Assembly (NCBI GenBank): GCA_052171895.1
Contig: JBQMRN010000007.1
Span: 1-64,000 of the forward strand
Direction of reading: 5' to 3'
DNA: 64,000 bases
From: Arsenophonus sp052171895
GTDB lineage: Bacteria; Pseudomonadota; Gammaproteobacteria; Enterobacterales; Enterobacteriaceae
The first letter of the stretch is position 1. Every line of letters begins with the position of its first letter. The notes under the pieces were generated by a model. It had not been told where the DNA came from, did not search any database, and saw only the letters and a program-made list of their open reading frames with translations. Positions 59,553 through 64,000 of this stretch are shown here, in pieces. A program made the position numbers and the translations under genes.

Positions 59553-61012
59553 GAGTTATTAGCAAATCTGGTGTATAACGGTCAGGCTACGCTTCGCTCT
59601 GATGCTTCATGAATCTCTTCTGCATCCTTAAATTTTACGTTCTTTACTACCAGGGTTAGTAGGTTAAAATTCTATTACCCAGTTCCCGCTTTTTTGAGTA
59701 GACTGTACAAGCTTAAATACCATGAAAGTGTTGTTTTTTCGAACTACAGTTCTTCTCGCTTCGCTTTCGTAGTCTTAGTGTCGCAAAAGCCGATTCAATC
59801 GGATTCGTCGTTCCTTATTGACCACAAGTGCTCTGACAGGAAGTTGTAGAATACCAGAAGTTTTTTTCGATTTTTCTCCAGTGTTTTCATCGCTGTAAGA
59901 TATTTCGCTGAAAAGATTAGATTAGCAAAAAAAAGGTTAAGAGCTTTATTAGCAAGATCGCCGGCCCTCTTGCTAGGCAGAGAGCTTCCCGTAGCTTAAC
60001 TCAGCCTTAACTTTCGATTGCATGCCTCTTTTTGAGGACTGACGCCAGCCCATTAGTTGTTTGTATACTCAACAGCGTTGGTTATGCGTGTCCTAGTGGG
60101 ATATCTTTGCCATTGGATTCTAAAAACTAAGGCCACCGTCTCCCTAGTAAGGCTAGGATATAAGGTTAAGTCGCGCGCTCGCAGGGCACATTAATAAGTT
60201 CGCGGCTCTGTTTGATTTGACTCTCGATAACTATCTTCGAGCTGAACTAGCTCCTTTACATCCATACTCACTGACATAAATGATGACTATCAGAGCAGGA
60301 AAAAGCAATCATCTTGCCTGATATGATTGTATATGTCATCGGCCCAGAAATAAACGTAGCGCGTATCACTTAAATCATACAGGCACCATATTGTCTATGT
60401 TCTTTCAAGTTATTGCTATTTCAATCTCCTGATTGGGTACTACCAGAGAGAACCATGTGCTTTTCAGCGAGAAACCTTCGCCCCTCGAACTTCGTGAAAA
60501 TCATCGGTGGAGATGTGGTATTGCAAGAAGTATACAGCCAGCATGGTAGTAACTTTTTAAGGCTTTTTTCACGCTTCAGATAAGGCGATAGCAATGAGCT
60601 GTTGAAGCATATTCCGTTGCGGTTGCGGATCCCTATCCGCTCCCTGTGAATTTAGACACTTTAATCTCAACATTACCAATATCACTCTGTATAGTTAGCT
60701 CTGGTGAATAATCGTTACAAAGACTACGAATGACTCCAGTCGAAGAAGGTGGGGTTCAGCATGTTATATATTATCGCAGCGTAGGCTTTGAGTTCAGCCT
60801 TAACGGCGGTAGCTATCAAGCTGCGCCACTGGCACCAGTATGGATGAGTTCATGCAAGGAATCAGAGGTAATATCTAGTTTTGCGGATACTTGTATGGGG
60901 GTAGACTTTTTTATGGCATATCATCTCTCTGCTGTTGAAATTATTCACGAGATCAATCAGCAGGATAGGTTAGTTTCTCTAAAACACTATACACCAGAAA
61001 TGAGCATAACTC
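59553..61012 (-). mobile_element. IS256-family element, full length, inactive
   Basis: Ends GAGTTATTAGCAAATCTGG and CAGAAATGAGCATAACTC are the clearest inverted pair in the window. The element is 1460 bases. The complement contains broken transposase. Its right end abuts a piece of an IS481 element, so it was inserted into, or recombined next to, that copy. Confidence 0.86.
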
Positions 61013-61105
61013 CAAGCAAAGAGCCTGCGTCTACTTTTACTAAGCGTTATTGGATATCTGAACTTAGCTTTGCTAAAGGGCAAAAACTAGATGATGTTGA
61101 TAATC
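61013..61105 (+). mobile_element. IS481 5' fragment
   Basis: Reads SKEPASTFTKRYWISELSFAK and KGQKLDDVDN, matching the N-terminal part of the IS481 transposase at 40850-40945. Its last eight bases TGATAATC are the left copy of the IS1595 target duplication. Confidence 0.8.
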
Positions 61106-62146
61106 TGCCATGTTGCCAAAGGTTGTTGCTAGAAATCCTTTATACTGTATGAAGAATTTTCTATATAGTATTATCATGAAAAAGTAAATAATCATACAGA
61201 TCAAAGAGACTCTTTCTTTACTCTCTACTAACATAAAGGTGCATCTCATTAGTTAGCTCAGTGACAATCTGTCGGATGATCTCGATTCATGCATTGAACC
61301 AATTCATTCTAGTTTATCCTGTCCATATTGCTACAGTGAACATGTTATCCGATAGGGAGATTCATTATGGTTAGAGCGATATTGTTGCAAAATCCTCGAT
61401 TGTAGGAAAAGATTTAATAATCTTACTGGAAGTCCTCTAGCGAAACTATGTCAGAAGGGAAGGATAAATGCTTTAGTTATCTGTTCTGTATCTTGAATAG
61501 CTTGACTTTACGAGAGTCAAGCGAAACAAACAGATATTATTTGAAAACAGCATTTAGATAGCGTCACTGCTTCCTTGCTTCATCGGCGAGAGCTAACATA
61601 AATACACTAAATGGTATATTGTTGCAGTCGATGAAACATTTTTCCTGAATCCTTTAAAGGAAAGGTTATATTCCACATGGGAAAGCTAAAAATGCGGGGG
61701 AGCAGGAGATAACAGGAAAAGAACAAATCGTGCGATTTTAATCGCTAGAGATCGACAGGTTCATGTAAACGATGAGATTCTTAAAGAGTTTAATGCAGAG
61801 AGAGTGTGCTAGCCGTTTTCTTAAGCCGATTTTTGATAAAGAGTCCATCCTTTTGTTGGATGGAGCTAATGGATGGTATAAAAGCTTTGCCAGCGAGCAT
61901 GAAATTAGTCAATATCTTCTAATAAGGTTGGATAATCAAAGAGTTATTGGTAAGGGATTTTATATTCAAAATGTGAACAGTTATATCAGCCTATTAAAAG
62001 GATAGCTGAGTAGATTCTACAGTGTAGGGGTTGTTTTATTTACTTAATTATCTAGCTGAAAAAGCTTATTTGAAACCAGAATAATTAAAATATAGATATG
62101 GCTAAAAATTGCTCTGCGATCAAAAACAATCTTTTCCAACATAGCC
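61106..62146 (+). mobile_element. IS1595-family element inserted in IS481, with 8-bp duplication
   Basis: Left end TGCCATGTTGCCAAAGG, right end TTTCCAACATAGCC; 1041 bases. The flanks TGATAATC (61098-61105) and TGATGATC (62147-62154) agree at 7 of 8 bases, the duplication size of IS1595 elements. The transposase is readable in pieces: CPYCYSEHVIR, FNNLTGSPLAKL, VIFHMGKLKMRG, DKESILLLDGANGWYKSFAS (61772-62005) and GKGFYIQNVNSYISLLKG. This matches the ISXO2-like DDE family. Several stops inactivate it. Confidence 0.86.
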
Positions 62147-62251
62147 TGATGATCGCAGGCATATTTCTTATCATTTGCAGACGACGCTGTTGTGTCAGCT
62201 CAGGAAGCGGAATCGTTTCCTCAGAAAACTGCTCTCTCGAAGATTTGCTGG
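62147..62251 (+). mobile_element. IS481 fragment, continuation
   Basis: Continues the IS481 reading after the IS1595 insertion: RRHISYHLQTTLLCQLRKRN (compare HSHILHRLPTM at 40950). It ends where an IS256 left end begins at 62252. Confidence 0.75.
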
Positions 62252-63161
62252 AAGTTATGCTCATTTCTGATCTATAGAGTTTCGGAGAGATGGTGGCGTA
62301 GTATCCTGCTGATTGATTTCGTGAACAGTTTTAACAAGAGAGAGATGATATGCCATGAAAAATCTACCACCATACAAGTATCCGCGAATATCCGCGAAAC
62401 CAGATATTACCTCTAACCTCTTGCATGAACTTATCTCTAACGGTTATTTAGTAGAGCAAACTATGCTTATTGAGACTCAGAAGCAAACTTAGCCGAACTT
62501 CTCAATGTCCTTCTGAGCGGCTAGGCTTAACTGTATCTTCCAAGCTTGTTAGGGAAAAACAAGGTACCTTTCGTTTTTTAGAACGCAATAATAAAGATAT
62601 TCTCAGACACGCAGTATCAATGCTATTTGGTATACAAAACAACTAATGTGCTGACTTCACTCTCCAAAGATATGGAATAGAAAATTAAGGCTGAGCTGCA
62701 CGGGAAGAGAGGGGGTCTTGTCCGGCCCCCTCTCTGCCTAGTTAGAGACCTGTGATGCCGCTAATAAAGCCCTTGATGTTTTGTTAGCAAGGTTTTCAGC
62801 GAGTATCATGCAGAGATGAAGAAATTGAAAAAAGATCGAGAAGAACTGCTTGCATTCTACGACTTTCTGTTAGAGCGCTAGAAGCGTCAATAAGAATAAT
62901 AAATCCGATTGAATCAGCTTTTTTGTAACAGTGAGACTTGAGGCTACGAAGCTAACAGGCAAAAAACTGTAGTTTAAGAAAAACAACCATTTCAATGGTA
63001 TTTTAGCTGTTATAGTCTGTTCAGAAAAGCACCGGCTAAGGATTTGACCTGCTGACCTTTGTGTGTAAAGAACGTCTAATTTAAGGATGAAGAACAGATT
63101 CACGAAGCAGCAGAGTGGAAAAATATGGATGACCGCTGTATACCAGATTTACTAATAACTT
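62252..63161 (+). mobile_element. IS256-family element, internally deleted
   Basis: The left end (AAGTTATGCTCATTTCTGA) and about 205 bases are present. The sequence then jumps near 62455 to the last third of the element (MLIETQKQT..., TTNVLTSLSKDME-like, LKKDREELLAFYDF, FKDEEQIHEA) and the right end CAGATTTACTAATAACT. About 550 bases are missing in between. Confidence 0.78.
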
Positions 63162-63497
63162 AGTATTCAGAAATCCATGTTGCAGGTTAGTAAAATTTCC
63201 TAATAATTATTCTCGGTAAATGAGAAAATTTGAGCAAATTCAATGGTTAAAATGATATATGTTTTATAGCAAAATGGACGTCATCTAATGACGGAGTTAT
63301 CAATCAGCTTGAAGTCAACTTAGTAGTATTTTAGTCCGAGAGAATACTTTTATTCAATTTATTATAGTGTAATAAATGAGATTGAAAATAATAGTATTAA
63401 TAGATATTGCTTAAATATTGAGGTAGTGAATTCCAGCTGACTAATAACGTTGATTTAATTAAATTTTTATAAAATATTAGCTATCATATCTTCAAGT
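63162..63497. other. Unassigned region downstream of the ptsO remnant
   Basis: About 335 AT-rich bases. I see no gene on either strand and no strong hairpin. Confidence 0.4.
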
Positions 63498-63755
63498 TTA
63501 TGATGGGAAAATTGAATAATTGCTGCTAATGCTTTGTTCTTTATCTGGACTACTTATTTCTATATCGATATAACTACCTTGTTATGAGTCTAGCATCAAC
63601 ATCACTATAACACTATCTGCTTGAGCTTCTATATTATGGAAATTGCGTAACAGTACCATAGATTCAAATTATTTGATCAGTTCACAAAGCATTATTATTG
63701 GCCTGCCATACATAATGATACCTTGCTGGTTTTTATAATAATGCTCTGATAGATG
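63498..63755 (-). pseudogene. ptsO: ptsO pseudogene (NPr phosphocarrier of the nitrogen PTS)
   Basis: NPr passes phosphate from EI-Ntr to EIIA-Ntr. The complement reads QQGIIMYGRPIIMLCELIK, a stop, FESMVLLRNFHNIEAQADSV, IVMLMLDS, a stop, then GSYIDIEISSPDKEQSIS. This follows E. coli NPr ([27 protein letters not shown]..., from memory). The phosphorylated histidine of the MHARPA motif is Tyr here (MYGRP), and two in-frame stops end the product early. The original start is unclear. It lies directly behind rapZ, the usual order. Confidence 0.88.
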
Positions 63756-63756
63756 G

Positions 63757-64000
63757 TTATGATTTTCTCTTTTCTAACGTTCGATGACGTGACTGAACAT
63801 TTTTGCCTCTTGAGCAAAAGTAATCAGCTAGTTGTTTGGCAACATAAACTGAACGGTGTTTACCGCCGGTACAACCGATAGCAATTGTCAAATAGCTACG
63901 GTTATTAGACTCTAACATGGGTAACCATAATTCAAGATAACTACGTGTTTGATAAATAAAATTATGAACTTCTGTGTATCGGTCAAGAAAGGCCGCAACA
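63757..64000 (-). CDS. rapZ: RapZ (RNase adapter protein), C-terminal part, continues beyond window
   Basis: RapZ binds the sRNA GlmZ and recruits RNase E, thereby controlling GlmS and amino-sugar supply for the envelope. The last 81 residues are open: VAAFLDRYTEVHNFIYQTRS, WLPMLESNNRSYLTIAIGCT, GGKHRSVYVAKQLADYF and SRGKNVQSRHRTLEKRKS before a stop. These match the RNA-binding C-terminal domain, including the CTGG.HRSV motif. The N-terminal P-loop domain lies outside the window, so I cannot say whether the whole gene is intact. Confidence 0.93.
   Translation of the reverse strand, partial: VAAFLDRYTEVHNFIYQTRSYLELWLPMLESNNRSYLTIAIGCTGGKHRSVYVAKQLADYFCSRGKNVQSRHRTLEKRKS

Noticed and set aside
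1..64000. A defence system, secretion system, toxin or other novel operon
   Set aside because: I looked for unexplained intact operons on both strands. All intact multi-gene blocks are standard enterobacterial operons, and the unexplained pieces are short and broken.
1..64000. tRNA or rRNA genes
   Set aside because: No cloverleaf with a convincing TTCGA-type T arm and CCA-proximal stem was found by eye. The proL-type tRNA that follows yejM in E. coli is not visible at 8775-8935. A covariance-model scan would be decisive.

Overview
The window looks like part of the chromosome of a host-restricted gammaproteobacterium of the order Enterobacterales, most like an Arsenophonus-type insect symbiont. 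That genus-level guess is an inference from protein resemblance; no search was run. The sequence is AT-rich. Conserved housekeeping genes in enterobacterial order are separated by long stretches of decayed insertion sequences (IS) and pseudogenes. I count 22 complete intact genes, one intact gene cut by the window edge (rapZ), and at least 13 recognisable pseudogenes. I see no rRNA, tRNA, CRISPR array or intact transposase.

Layout. 1-8.3 kb: an IS256 fragment joined to the ruined threonine operon thrA-thrB-thrC, with thrC cut by an IS1595 element, followed by IS256 and IS91 wreckage. 8.9-10.9 kb: intact yejM (minus strand) with a scrap of yejL. 11.2-15 kb: two IS256 copies in opposite orientation enclosing a dead mdlB. 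15-19.8 kb: intact minus-strand block der-bamB-yfgM-hisS. 19.9-20.5 kb: emrR without emrAB. 20.5-24.8 kb: IS256, remains of ycbK and ycbL, and an IS91 element. 25-27.6 kb: an OmpF/OmpC-type porin and aspC. 27.7-30.9 kb: IS256 split by two inverted IS91 fragments. 31.2-33.8 kb: serC-aroA. 34-38.1 kb: IS256 and IS1595 fragments around small unidentified pieces and one DUF1640-like pseudogene. 38.3-40.7 kb: pseudogenes mog, talB and yaaA, a displaced part of the thr locus. 40.7-59.1 kb: IS481, then uppS-cdsA-rseP-bamA-skp-lpxD-fabZ-lpxA, a second IS481 between lpxA and lpxB, then lpxB-(rnhB)-dnaE-accA-tilS. 59.6-63.2 kb: nested IS256, IS481 and IS1595. 63.5-64 kb: a dead ptsO and the 3' end of rapZ.

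The surviving genes are mostly for the cell envelope and core information processing. They cover lipid A synthesis (lpxA, lpxB, lpxD, fabZ and the control protein YejM), outer membrane assembly (bamA, bamB, skp, yfgM, rseP), lipid carriers and precursors (uppS, cdsA, accA), replication and translation (dnaE, hisS, tilS, der), and serine, aspartate and aromatic synthesis (serC, aspC, aroA). Threonine synthesis, transaldolase, RNase HII, the nitrogen-PTS protein NPr, MdlB and several small enzymes are being lost.

Five repeat families were worked out from copies inside the window: IS256-like (about 1.46 kb, imperfect inverted ends starting GAGTTAT), IS1595-like (about 1.04 kb), IS481-like (about 1.08 kb), IS91-like (about 1.97 kb), and an extra ORF carried by the IS91-like element. 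All copies carry stops, frameshifts or deletions. Family names come from remembered protein motifs and were not checked by database search.
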